Shown one piece after another: positions 31,529 to 39,166 of a stretch of 64,000 nt of DNA. The DNA is from Planctomycetaceae bacterium. GTDB lineage: Bacteria > Planctomycetota > Planctomycetia > Pirellulales > Pirellulaceae. Location of the stretch: assembly GCA_005778405.1 (NCBI GenBank), contig SXOA01000155.1, positions 1 through 64,000 of the forward strand, read 5' to 3'. The notes beneath the pieces are model-generated. The model saw only the letters and a program-made list of their open reading frames with translations. It made no database searches and was not told where the DNA came from. Positions within the stretch are counted from its first letter, which is position 1; every line of letters begins with the position of its first letter. The position numbers and the translations under genes were made by a program.

Positions 31529-32602
31529 ATGTCCACGATTGCGAAAACAAGCAAGACAACCGTCAAGAAAGCCCGGTGCAAAATGGCATCGCCCATCTCC
31601 AATGACCGGGCGGAGGCTTTTGTGGGGCCTCAGGCGGAGGTCCGCCCGCGTTTCGGCGATGTCCCCACCGAGCGGGATAAGCGGGCCTTTGAGTTGCACG
31701 CCCACCGCCTGACGCAGCGGGCGATTGCCAAGAAGCTGGGCTGTTCGCAGCCGACGGTCCACAGGGCCATTGCCCGCTACCGCCGCTGGTTCGGAGCGAC
31801 CCTCCCCGAGGACCGCGGCGAGATGACAGGGTTCTCGCGATTCCGCGTCGCCCTCGAGCGGCATCGGCTGTTCCTGGAGCACCAGCAGGAACTGTCCATG
31901 CAGGAGTGGGAACAGTCGCGGCTCAGCACCGCGGAAACCAAGACGATCAAGACGTATCCCGAGGGGCGCAAGAGCGGCGGTCCAGACGTGGAGGAAGTGA
32001 CGACCCAAGAGCAGCGGAGGCGCCACGGCGCCCGCGTCTCCCACTTCAACGCCGCGACGCTGCTGTCGCGCGAGCTGCTGATGCTCGAGGCAGGGCACAT
32101 TGGCGTCCAGCGGATGACGTGCGACCTGGCCATGGATGCCGACGAGCGGGACCGCTGGCAACGGGAACGGACCACCCGCAATGCGACCATCGCCCAGTTG
32201 ACCGCGACCGTCGCCGAGCTGACCCAGAAGGTGGCAGAGCTGCAAGCGCAGGTGGCCCCAGTTGGGCGAGAGTCGGAGGGCCCCGCCCACCCGAGCGACC
32301 GAAGCTCTCCTGGTGGCGAGGAAGGGGAGACCTTCGGTCCAGCGTTTCGGCGGGGTCAGGAGACCCGCGCCGAGCGAGAGGAAGTCTTCACGCGGAGCGT
32401 GAAGAGTACTTTGCATGAATCAAGAATCGCCCAAAAGACCGCTGCCGTGAATCGCCCTTCAACCGATTCACCCGCCGCAAGTCCCATTCAGCAGACATCT
32501 TGCGGCGCCACGTCTGTTTTCAAAAGTCCCGCTGCGCCGACCGCGAATCACGTGAATCAGGAGGAGAACCCTCAACCCTCAAAACTGAACACTGAAACCT
32601 GA
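31529..32602 (+). CDS. HTH protein, small-terminase-like
   Basis: 357 residues from ATG 31529. A helix-turn-helix lies at about 65-95 (LTQRAIAKKLGCSQPTVHRA), then a helical body and a coiled-coil (IAQLTATVAELTQKVAELQA, about 230-250). Position directly before the terminase large subunit and the HTH head suggest the DNA-recognition (small) terminase subunit. The last 100 residues are low-complexity; residues about 254-282 are encoded by an inserted palindrome (32297-32375), also found in the giant FG-GAP gene. Confidence 0.7.
   Translation: MSTIAKTSKTTVKKARCKMASPISNDRAEAFVGPQAEVRPRFGDVPTERDKRAFELHAHRLTQRAIAKKLGCSQPTVHRAIARYRRWFGATLPEDRGEMTGFSRFRVALERHRLFLEHQQELSMQEWEQSRLSTAETKTIKTYPEGRKSGGPDVEEVTTQEQRRRHGARVSHFNAATLLSRELLMLEAGHIGVQRMTCDLAMDADERDRWQRERTTRNATIAQLTATVAELTQKVAELQAQVAPVGRESEGPAHPSDRSSPGGEEGETFGPAFRRGQETRAEREEVFTRSVKSTLHESRIAQKTAAVNRPSTDSPAASPIQQTSCGATSVFKSPAAPTANHVNQEENPQPSKLNTET
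32297..32375. repeat. Palindromic element inserted in frame, copy 1
   Basis: GACCGAAGCTCTCC (32297-32310) faces GGAGACCTTCGGTC (32326-32339), and the right outer arm GGCGGGGTCAGGAGACCCGC (ends 32370) is almost identical to 55675-55694. The element is translated here as GETFGPAFRRGQETRAE; the copy at 55590 is read in another frame. Confidence 0.75.
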
Positions 32603-32631
32603 ACACCAAACCCTCCAACCCAACGACTCCC

Positions 32632-34143
32632 ATGTTCAATTGCTCCGCGCCCAGCGACCGTCCTCTCGCATTGCACTACCCCGAACCGACCGCCGCGACG
32701 GAAAATGTCACGTTCCTTGCGCCCCACGCGCCTTCCCCCAAACAGCAATTGTTCCTGGACCTGAATTGCCTGGAGGCTCTCTACGGCGGGGCGGCGGGGG
32801 GCGGCAAGAGCGAGGCGCTGCTGATGGCGGCTTTGCAACATGTGCATGTGCCCGGCTATGCGGCGTTGATTCTGCGCAAGGATACGCAGCGGTTGCAACT
32901 GGCGGGGGGACTGATTCCGCGCTCCCAGGAGTGGCTGGCCGGCACCGGTGCCGCGTGGAACGGGAGCCGCCGCCAGTGGATTTTTCCGAGCGGGGCCACG
33001 CTCAGCTTTGGCTACCTCGCTCATCCGCTGGACAAGTATCGCTATGGCTCGAGCGAGTATCAGTTCATCGCTTTCGACGAGCTGACGGAGTTCGCCGAGG
33101 ACGATTACCTGTTCCTCTTCAGCCGCCTGCGGAAAGTGCAGAGCCTGAACGTGCCGCTGCGGATGCGGAGCGCGAGCAACCCCGGCGGCATTGGGCATGT
33201 GTGGGTGAAGGAGCGGTTCGTCGAGAGCGACAGCGGAAAGCGGAGAGCGGAAAGCGGTGTCGGCGGCTCTACGGTTTCCTCCGCTTTCGGCTTTCCGCTT
33301 TCCGCTGTTCCCGCTTTCGTCCCTGCTCGCATCGCCGACAACCCCGGTCTCAACCAGGCGGAGTATCGCCGTTCGCTGGCCCACTTGCCGGCCGTGCTTC
33401 GCGAGCGGTTGATGAATGGGGACTGGAGCGTGCAGGAGGAAGGGATGTTTTGCCAGGAGTGGCTGCGATATTACGTCGTTGTGGCGAAAGGGGGTCGGGA
33501 GGAGTTTTCGCCGCGAAAACCCTTCCCGACCCCGTCCTCGGCAGAGCAGCTCGAAATCCGTACGCCCGATGGCCGGGTGGTGGCGGTCATTCCCGCGGCG
33601 ACTTGTCGCCGCTTCTGCACGATCGACCCGGCCGGCACCAGCGCCGACAAAGCCCGCGAGAGCCGCGGCCGGCCGGCGAGCCACTCCGTCATTCAGGTCT
33701 GGGACCAGCCGCGAGGGGAGGCGGCCGCGTATCTGTTCCTGCGGCACTCGTGGCGAGGGCGGGTCGGCTTTGACGGGCTGGTGAAGGTGATTCGCGAGAT
33801 CACCCGCACCTGGCGGCCCGAGAAGCTCTGGATCGAAAACGAAAAACTGGGGCAGGCCGCGGTCGATATTTTGCATCCCGAGCTGCCGCTGGAAACGGTG
33901 GCCACGGCGGGGCGGGACAAAATCACGCGGGCCGCCCCGCTGATTCTGAAGTACGAGCGGGGGGAAATCCTGCTGCCGCAGCTCAACACCACGTGGCGGC
34001 TGGACTTCGAAGCAGAGCTGCTTTCCTGGACCGGCCGCGACGACCAGCCCAGCGACCAGATCGACGCCGCGGCGTATGCGGCGATTGTCGGGCAGGAGAA
34101 TTCGACCGGAGTGATCCAGATATTGCCGGTGGGGAGGAGGTGA
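32632..34143 (+). CDS. Phage terminase large subunit
   Basis: 503 residues. N-terminal packaging ATPase: Walker A GGAAGGGKS (52-60), Walker B FIAFDELTEF (145-154), SNPGG just after. C-terminal RNase H-like nuclease: first acidic residue in FCTIDPAGTS (about 328-337), WIENEKLG, and SDQIDAAAYAAI at the end. Motifs look intact, so the enzyme may be active. Residues about 200-226 are encoded by an inserted hairpin (33231-33307). No portal, protease, capsid, tail or integrase gene follows: the next genes are cellular. Confidence 0.92.
   Translation: MFNCSAPSDRPLALHYPEPTAATENVTFLAPHAPSPKQQLFLDLNCLEALYGGAAGGGKSEALLMAALQHVHVPGYAALILRKDTQRLQLAGGLIPRSQEWLAGTGAAWNGSRRQWIFPSGATLSFGYLAHPLDKYRYGSSEYQFIAFDELTEFAEDDYLFLFSRLRKVQSLNVPLRMRSASNPGGIGHVWVKERFVESDSGKRRAESGVGGSTVSSAFGFPLSAVPAFVPARIADNPGLNQAEYRRSLAHLPAVLRERLMNGDWSVQEEGMFCQEWLRYYVVVAKGGREEFSPRKPFPTPSSAEQLEIRTPDGRVVAVIPAATCRRFCTIDPAGTSADKARESRGRPASHSVIQVWDQPRGEAAAYLFLRHSWRGRVGFDGLVKVIREITRTWRPEKLWIENEKLGQAAVDILHPELPLETVATAGRDKITRAAPLILKYERGEILLPQLNTTWRLDFEAELLSWTGRDDQPSDQIDAAAYAAIVGQENSTGVIQILPVGRR
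33231..33307. repeat. Degenerate-word hairpin inserted in frame in the terminase gene
   Basis: The arms are 33231-33257 and 33281-33307, 27 bases each, complementary at 25 positions; the word is GCGGAAA. It encodes about 26 extra residues (beginning SGKRRAESG) between the ATPase Walker B region and the nuclease domain. Confidence 0.75.
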
Positions 34144-34252
34144 GGAAGACGGAGAGACAGAGAGATGAAGAGACGGGGAGAAGTTGTGGACGCCGTTCTC
34201 TCACGCTCTCCATCTCTCCATCTCTCATTCTCTCATTCTCTCTATCTTCCCC
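34143..34252. terminator. Degenerate-word hairpin between convergent genes
   Basis: GGAGAGACAGAGAGATGAAG words (34143-34180) face CTCTCCATCTCTCCATCTCT words (34197-34252). The right arm covers the end of the DUF1990 gene, whose last residues (about KIERMRE) are therefore repeat-encoded. Confidence 0.6.
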
Positions 34253-34833
34253 CGCATCGCCGCGCACGACAGCCGCCGGAATCTGGCCTGCTCGTACCGC
34301 GTGTACGGATACGCCAGTTTGGCCAGCGGATGTCGCGGGCGAGAGAAGACGAGCAGGTCGTACCAGACGGAGTCATCCCGCCGGTCCCATTCCACCAGAA
34401 AGCGCTCCTCGCCATGTTCCCAGTGCCCTTGCACCGTGCCGTAAGCAAAGCCGCCGCGAGTGAAGTCCGCTGTCGTCTCGTCGATGAGATACAGAATCCG
34501 CGTCGGCAGCACCAGCCAACCACCGAGCGTCCAGGCCCGGAAGAGATTGGCGACCATGGCCCCTTCATCAATCGGCACGCCTTTCGGGCAAGGCTGCACC
34601 ACGCTCGGCGGCATCATCTGCCAGGTTTGAATAGCGTGGCAGGCGCGGCGAAATGTCTCTTCCCCTTTCCCGAGCAACACTCGCTCGTGGTCCCGGTTGA
34701 AGCCCGGCGGAATCGGCTCCCCTTGGCGCTCATCGCGAGTACACCCGACGGACGCATAGGAAAGCGGCGCGTCTTGCAACGACTGCAAGTACGTCCGCAC
34801 CTGGTCGTCCGTCGGTCGGCGAAATGTGAACAT
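34225..34833 (-). CDS. DUF1990 family protein
   Basis: 202 residues from ATG 34833. The family pattern is clear: FTFRRPTDDQVRTYL at the start, GFNRDHERVLLGKGEETFRRA, GFAYGTVQGHWEHGEERFLVE, DDSVWYDLLVFSRPRHPLAKL and YPYTRYEQARFRR at the end. DUF1990 proteins are widespread, soluble and without a settled function. Divergent from the ECF sigma gene. The C-terminus overlaps a repeat hairpin. Confidence 0.92.
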   Translation of the reverse strand: MFTFRRPTDDQVRTYLQSLQDAPLSYASVGCTRDERQGEPIPPGFNRDHERVLLGKGEETFRRACHAIQTWQMMPPSVVQPCPKGVPIDEGAMVANLFRAWTLGGWLVLPTRILYLIDETTADFTRGGFAYGTVQGHWEHGEERFLVEWDRRDDSVWYDLLVFSRPRHPLAKLAYPYTRYEQARFRRLSCAAMRGKIERMRE

Positions 34834-34875
34834 CGAATCCCCTGGCGTTACAACCGCCGGCCCAGCAAGGCGATT

Positions 34876-34994
34876 AACCGCGGAGATCGCCGAGGGTCGC
34901 AGAGGGAAGAAGGAGGCGGAGAGATATTGTTTGGAAGAAGCCATTTTTACCACTTCTCTCCCCCCTCTGCGTCACTCCGCGTCCTCCGCGGTCA
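34876..34994. repeat. Degenerate palindrome in a divergent promoter region
   Basis: Left arm AACCGCGGAGATCGCCGAGG (from 34876) and right arm CTCCGCGTCCTCCGCGGT (to 34993) are complementary in style. Similar arms are at 39021 and 39122. It lies between the divergent DUF1990 and sigma factor genes. Confidence 0.5.
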
Positions 34995-35064
34995 TTCCCA
35001 GCTTTTCGCCGATTTTCCTTCAAACCCGCAATATTTGCCCATTTGTCTCGTTAGAGTAGTAGCA

Positions 35065-35595
35065 ATGCCCTCTCCCGAACGTTCTGGCGACTCCGATGCG
35101 GTTTCGCGCTGGGTCCGCGAACATGGACGCTCCGTGCGCGGGTATTTGCTGGGGCTGGTTCGCCGGCCGGACGTGGCGGATGACCTGACGCAAGAGGTTT
35201 TTCGCCGGGCCTGGCAAGCGCGGGACAGGTATCAGGAACAGGGACACGAGCGGGCCTGGCTGCTGCGGATTGCCGACAACCTGGCCTGCGACCGGGCTCG
35301 CAAGCAGGGTCGCGAACAGACGGTGGATGAAGAAACCTGGAGGCAACTGGAGCCCGCCAGCGATTCACCCGGACCGGATGACCAGTTGAGACAGACAGAG
35401 TCCCAGGCCGAGCTTGCCCAAGCCTTGGACCGGCTGACGGACGTGCAGCAGCGGGTGCTGCTGCTGAGGTTTTACGGAGAGATGGACTTCGCACAAATCG
35501 CCCAGGTCGTCGGCTGCCCGCTGAGCACCGCGCTCAGCCACGCCCGCCGCGGCCTTTTGGCTTTACGAAAACTTTTGGCGGAGAACGCTTCATGA
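35065..35595 (+). CDS. ECF-type RNA polymerase sigma factor
   Basis: 176 residues from ATG 35065. Region 2 is VRGYLLGLVRRPDVADDLTQ and EVFRRAWQARDRY; region 4 is LDRLTDVQQRVLLLRFYGEM, then FAQIAQVVGCPLSTALSHAR. No extra domain. Overlaps the next gene by ATGA, which places a cognate anti-sigma factor directly downstream. Confidence 0.93.
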   Translation: MPSPERSGDSDAVSRWVREHGRSVRGYLLGLVRRPDVADDLTQEVFRRAWQARDRYQEQGHERAWLLRIADNLACDRARKQGREQTVDEETWRQLEPASDSPGPDDQLRQTESQAELAQALDRLTDVQQRVLLLRFYGEMDFAQIAQVVGCPLSTALSHARRGLLALRKLLAENAS

Positions 35596-36158
35596 ATACC
35601 CGTGATGAATTGAAGCGACTCGAACTGGCCACTTCCCACGCGCCCGAGCAGAGTTTCGATCCCGAAACTGCCGAGTTGCGGGAAGGGTGGCGCGTCTTGA
35701 CAGCGGCTCTGAAAAAGGACCATGGCCCGATTGACGAAGGGAAACTTGTCGCCAAATTGCAGCGCGAGCTGGCCTCTTCTCCCCCTTTGGCCGAAACAAA
35801 TCGCCAGGGGAAGGGTTGGATGATGGGAGTGGTTCTGCTCGGCGGTGCATTGGCCGCGTCGCTTTTGCTCATGGTGGCGCTCGCCGGCGGCTTTTTCGGC
35901 CAGCAGCCCATCGCCAAACCGACGAAGGCCACGCTTCCCGGGCAGAACAATCTGGCGGTGGAAACAACCCCTAGCGGGCTTAACGAAAACGACGCCAGCG
36001 CACTCTCCTGGGACGACCCGCTCGATTCGCAAATCTCCGTCGCTGCCGCCCAAATGCAAACCTTTCAGAAACCGGCCCTGCCGCTCGACGCTTCGATCTC
36101 CACCCTGAACTACCGGCTTCAGGAGATGGCGCAGGATTTGGAGGAGGGGGCGCTGTAG
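35592..36158 (+). CDS. Membrane-bound anti-sigma factor-like protein
   Basis: 188 residues. A cytoplasmic helical N-terminus (1-76), one membrane helix (about 77-97), and a periplasmic tail rich in Pro/Thr/Asn. No zinc-binding HxxxCxxC motif, so it is not a ZAS-type anti-sigma domain; the role is inferred from the coupling to the sigma gene and the single membrane span. Confidence 0.75.
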   Translation: MNTRDELKRLELATSHAPEQSFDPETAELREGWRVLTAALKKDHGPIDEGKLVAKLQRELASSPPLAETNRQGKGWMMGVVLLGGALAASLLLMVALAGGFFGQQPIAKPTKATLPGQNNLAVETTPSGLNENDASALSWDDPLDSQISVAAAQMQTFQKPALPLDASISTLNYRLQEMAQDLEEGAL

Positions 36159-36210
36159 GTACTTGACCCGCGAACAGACCTCAAACCAGAAGAATTTCAC
36201 ACAGAGGAAC

Positions 36211-36290
36211 GGAGGGGAAATTCGAATGACGAATGACGAATTGATTCTGAGCTTCATTCAGAATTCGGAATTCGTCATTCCCTTCTCCGC
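36211..36290. repeat. Degenerate-word hairpin
   Basis: AATTCGAATGACGAATGACG (from 36219) faces GAATTCGTCATTC (36267-36280), a stem of GAATGACGAATT words. It lies between the anti-sigma gene and the next gene, about 20 bases before the latter's start. Confidence 0.6.
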
Positions 36291-36310
36291 GCCGCTTTAG
36301 GAGCAAACTC

Positions 36311-37069
36311 ATGAAACTCTACTTTTACTCTTTCCTCGGCATCGGTGCCGTGCTCACAGCACTCACTTGCGTTTCCGCTCAGGAGCCCAAGGGGAAAGAG
36401 CCGCCGCCTGGCGAGACGAAGGAACGGCCCGTTCCCAAGGAGCGCCTCAAGGCGCGCGAAGGAGCTCCGGAGCGTGGGCCGCGCGACGTTGGTCCGGATG
36501 GTCCGCGCGATCGTCCGCCGCTGCGAGAGGACGGTCAGCCACCTCGTGGAGGTGAGCCTGGAGGTCCGCGGCGTGGTCCTGGTCCTGGTGGCGCGGGTCC
36601 TGGTGGTCCTGGATTCGGCGGACCGGGCAATCCCAACGGTGGTCCGGGCATTCCCGGTGGCCGAGGTCCGGGAGGGGACGGCCGCGGCCGTGGTCCCGGT
36701 GGATTTGGTCGCGGCTTCCAGCCCGGCGGTTTTCCTCCCGGCGGACCAGGGGAGTTTTTCCCGGAAGACCCCGAGATGGCCGCGCTGAACCGCGCGGAAT
36801 TTGACCTCGACCAGCAGACCCAGGAGCTCGCGGATAAACTCCGCAATGCGAAAGGCGAGGACCGCGAAAAAATCAAGACCGAGATCTCCGTGGTTGTCAC
36901 GAAGCACTTCGACATCCGCCAGCAGCGCCGCGAATTGCAAATCAAGCGGATGGAAGACGAGCTCAAAAAACTCCGGGAGGCCATGACCAAGCGGAACGAG
37001 TCGAAAGAACAAATCATCAAGAAGCGTCTGGCCGAACTGGTCGGCAACGAGGACGACCTCGGCTTCTAA
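36311..37069 (+). CDS. Exported Gly/Pro/Arg-rich protein with helical C-terminus
   Basis: 252 residues. Sec-like signal peptide (about 1-23, ending CVSAQ). Residues about 25-155 are a Gly-Pro-Arg-Asp repeat region, roughly collagen-like with GPGG and GGPG steps. Residues about 160-252 are strongly helical and charged (LADKLRNAKGEDREKIKTEI and onward, ending NEDDLGF). It follows the sigma/anti-sigma pair on the same strand and may be its target. Confidence 0.75.
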   Translation: MKLYFYSFLGIGAVLTALTCVSAQEPKGKEPPPGETKERPVPKERLKAREGAPERGPRDVGPDGPRDRPPLREDGQPPRGGEPGGPRRGPGPGGAGPGGPGFGGPGNPNGGPGIPGGRGPGGDGRGRGPGGFGRGFQPGGFPPGGPGEFFPEDPEMAALNRAEFDLDQQTQELADKLRNAKGEDREKIKTEISVVVTKHFDIRQQRRELQIKRMEDELKKLREAMTKRNESKEQIIKKRLAELVGNEDDLGF

Positions 37070-37073
37070 AAAT

Positions 37074-37127
37074 GTAGTCCGCTCACTCCGTGAGCGGACA
37101 TGCCTGCACACGGAGTGTGCAGGCTAC
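37074..37127. repeat. REP-like double hairpin
   Basis: GTAG-TCCGCTCAC-TCC-GTGAGCGGA followed by a second stem TGCAC-ACGGAGT-GTGCA and CTAC at the foot. An inverted relative is at 38272-38324; the two bracket the next gene. Confidence 0.8.
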
Positions 37128-37196
37128 TAATGGACACACGGGGGAATGGCGACAAAGTTGTGTAACACGGGTTGATCACTTTTTGGAGACAGCGAC

Positions 37197-38258
37197 ATGA
37201 CAAGGCTTTGGAAATGGGGACGCTGGGCAGCTCTGAGCTTCCCGGTTGCCGCCGCACTGTTCGCGGCTGGCACGATTCTGGGTGAAGATAATGCGATGCC
37301 GACGGAAGAGGGCCTGACCGCCTTCCAGCCGCCGGAAGGTCGCGGCGGGCCTCCGGGCGGACCGCGGGACGGCGGTCCTCGCGAAGGCGGCCCTCGTGCC
37401 GGCGGCCCTCCGGGTCGCGGACCTGGTGGACCTGATGGTCGCGGACCTGATGGGGGCGGCCCTCGCGGTGAGCGCGGACCTGATGGCGGTCCTGGTGCCA
37501 GTGGCCCTCCAGGGCGCGGACCCGGTGGACCCGGCGGACCTCCTGGTCGTGGTCCTGATGGTCGTGGCCCCGATGCCGAGCACCGCCGGCCAGATGGTCC
37601 TCCTCCGGGCGGCCCCCGTCGCGAAGCCGCCGGACGGCCCGAAGGTCCTGGAGGTCCAGGACGTGGCCCCGGCCATGGCGGCCCTGGCGGACCCGACGGA
37701 AGTCGCCGACCTGCTGGTCCCAATGGTGCTCGCGGTGGCGCTCCCGGTCGCGGCGAACGTCCTGGTCAGCCGGGTGGCCGAGGAAGAATTGAACAGCGGA
37801 TCGATGAGATTGACCGCAAGCTCGACGAAATTCTCCGCCAGATTTCCGCATTGAAAAACGACCGTGGCGGGCCCAGCGGCTTTCCTGGTCGGCCTCAAGG
37901 TGGCTTTGGCGGTGGCCGACCTGGACCTGGAATGGGGATGCCCGGCATGGGTGGCCCTGGAATGCGACCTGGCGCTGGACCTTCCCGTGGCGGGGAAGGG
38001 TTCGGCGGATCCTCCGGCTTCGGCGGACGTGGTCCTGGTGGTGGACCTCCCGGTGGACCGGGTGGACGCGCTGAAGGCCGGCCGCAAGGTGGTCCTGGTG
38101 CTGGTCGTCCTGATGGAGGCCCACGAGGCGGCGACCGCCCCGACGCTGGACCGCGTGGTGGTGGTGACCGTGGCCCGGATCGCGGACCTCCAGGCGGCGA
38201 TCGTCCGCGTGACGGCGGTGGCGACCGTCGCGGCGGCGGAGAAGACGACTCGTTCTAA
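37197..38258 (+). CDS. Gly/Pro/Arg-rich exported protein
   Basis: 353 residues. An N-terminal hydrophobic leader (about 5-25, SFPVAAALFAAGTIL) is followed by a repetitive region of GGP, GRG and GPD steps, and near residues 200-225 a helical stretch (QRIDEIDRKLDEILRQISAL). The same strand gives another long frame, but the Gly/Pro/Arg repeat belongs to this one. Similar in style to the protein at 36311 and likely a paralogue in function. REP-like hairpins stand at each end of the gene. Confidence 0.75.
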   Translation: MTRLWKWGRWAALSFPVAAALFAAGTILGEDNAMPTEEGLTAFQPPEGRGGPPGGPRDGGPREGGPRAGGPPGRGPGGPDGRGPDGGGPRGERGPDGGPGASGPPGRGPGGPGGPPGRGPDGRGPDAEHRRPDGPPPGGPRREAAGRPEGPGGPGRGPGHGGPGGPDGSRRPAGPNGARGGAPGRGERPGQPGGRGRIEQRIDEIDRKLDEILRQISALKNDRGGPSGFPGRPQGGFGGGRPGPGMGMPGMGGPGMRPGAGPSRGGEGFGGSSGFGGRGPGGGPPGGPGGRAEGRPQGGPGAGRPDGGPRGGDRPDAGPRGGGDRGPDRGPPGGDRPRDGGGDRRGGGEDDSF

Positions 38259-38271
38259 TGAATGGGCGTCA

Positions 38272-38324
38272 GTAGCCGGCACACTTCGTGTGCCGGTTGT
38301 CCGCTCACGGAGTGAGCGGACTAC
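38272..38324. repeat. REP-like double hairpin, inverted relative to 37074
   Basis: GTAG-CCGGCACA-CTTCG-TGTGCCGG and a second stem CCGCTCAC-GGA-GTGAGCGG with CTAC at the foot. It ends 2 bases before the stop of the opposite lipoprotein gene. Confidence 0.8.
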
Positions 38325-38325
38325 T

Positions 38326-39084
38326 TTAACGCGGCTCGGGGAGAGATTCGAGCTCGACCTTCGAGCGAGAGCCCGGTTTGATTTCTTCCAATAGGTCAGT
38401 CGCCGGCAGCGGGGCGATCTCGCCGGTGACGTTCAAACGGGCTTGTAGGTCGGCGAGGATTTTCTGTTCCAGCGTCAGATCCCGCCCAATCGGTATCCAG
38501 CCGAGCGTGGTGCTATACCGCCCGGCCGCTCCTTCCTGGCGGACGAGCGAGCCGTCATGCCGCAGCGTGGCTCCGCCGGCGGTCGCGTGCTCCGGCTTGT
38601 CGAGGTCCTCCAGTTCCTTGAGGACATGCACGTCAATCAGATAGCCCCCTTCGGTGGGAATGACCCGCACGCTCGCCCGGCGGCGGATGGATTGCAGCGT
38701 GGCATGCAATTTCTCGTAGCCCGGCGTCGAATCGTTCCGCCACCGCTCCAGAAGCGTCGAGCCGGTGGTGGGGTGCGTATCAATTCGCCCTTCAGTGAGC
38801 ACGCCGGCGACCAGGCGGACCCGCTCTTCCCGCTCGATGTGAAAAAAGTCGTCCACCGCATCGACGCACTGGTTCCAAATGAACTCGCGGTCCATCGCCG
38901 GCACGAACAACGGGTTCTCGACGACGGAGGGGGTGCGGCGGCCAAAGTGGTTGCCAATGGCGGCGCAGCCGGTAAGCGAACTGAGTCCGCACAGGACAAC
39001 GAGCAATCCGCAACGGAGTATTACCGCGGAGGACGCGGAGGTGCGCGGAGAGGATAATCTTGGAAAGGTTGTTCCTGGTTGCAT
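38326..39084 (-). CDS. Putative lipoprotein
   Basis: 252 residues with a leader ending LSSLTGC (lipobox, Cys about 40). The mature part carries VIPTEGGYLIDVHVLKELED and LGWIPIGRDLTLEQKILADL; planctomycete lipoproteins of this layout are common. The first 20 residues (RLSSPRTSASSAV) are encoded by the palindrome at 39021-39158, so the real start may lie inside the leader. Downstream partner of the secretin-like gene on the same strand. Confidence 0.7.
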   Translation of the reverse strand: MQPGTTFPRLSSPRTSASSAVILRCGLLVVLCGLSSLTGCAAIGNHFGRRTPSVVENPLFVPAMDREFIWNQCVDAVDDFFHIEREERVRLVAGVLTEGRIDTHPTTGSTLLERWRNDSTPGYEKLHATLQSIRRRASVRVIPTEGGYLIDVHVLKELEDLDKPEHATAGGATLRHDGSLVRQEGAAGRYSTTLGWIPIGRDLTLEQKILADLQARLNVTGEIAPLPATDLLEEIKPGSRSKVELESLPEPR

Positions 39085-39158
39085 TCGTGCTCACAAATCC
39101 TTGTCCACGAAACCTTCTTGCCTTCACTCTGCGACCCTTCGCGTCCTCCGCGGTAAAT
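39021..39158. repeat. Degenerate palindrome at gene start
   Basis: TTACCGCGGAGGACGCGGAG (39021-39040) and, inverted, TTCGCGTCCTCCGCGGTAAA (39138-39157). It separates the secretin-like gene from the lipoprotein gene and encodes the first residues of the latter. Confidence 0.6.
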
Positions 39159-39166
39159 CCCTTCTT

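Noticed and set aside
27446-34143. Complete prophage
   Set aside because: No integrase, portal, capsid, tail, lysis gene or attachment site pair was found.
37396-37854. A second long frame in the Gly/Pro/Arg gene
   Set aside because: It is the +1 reading of the GGN-CCN-CGN repeat and lacks a leader or stop in a natural place.
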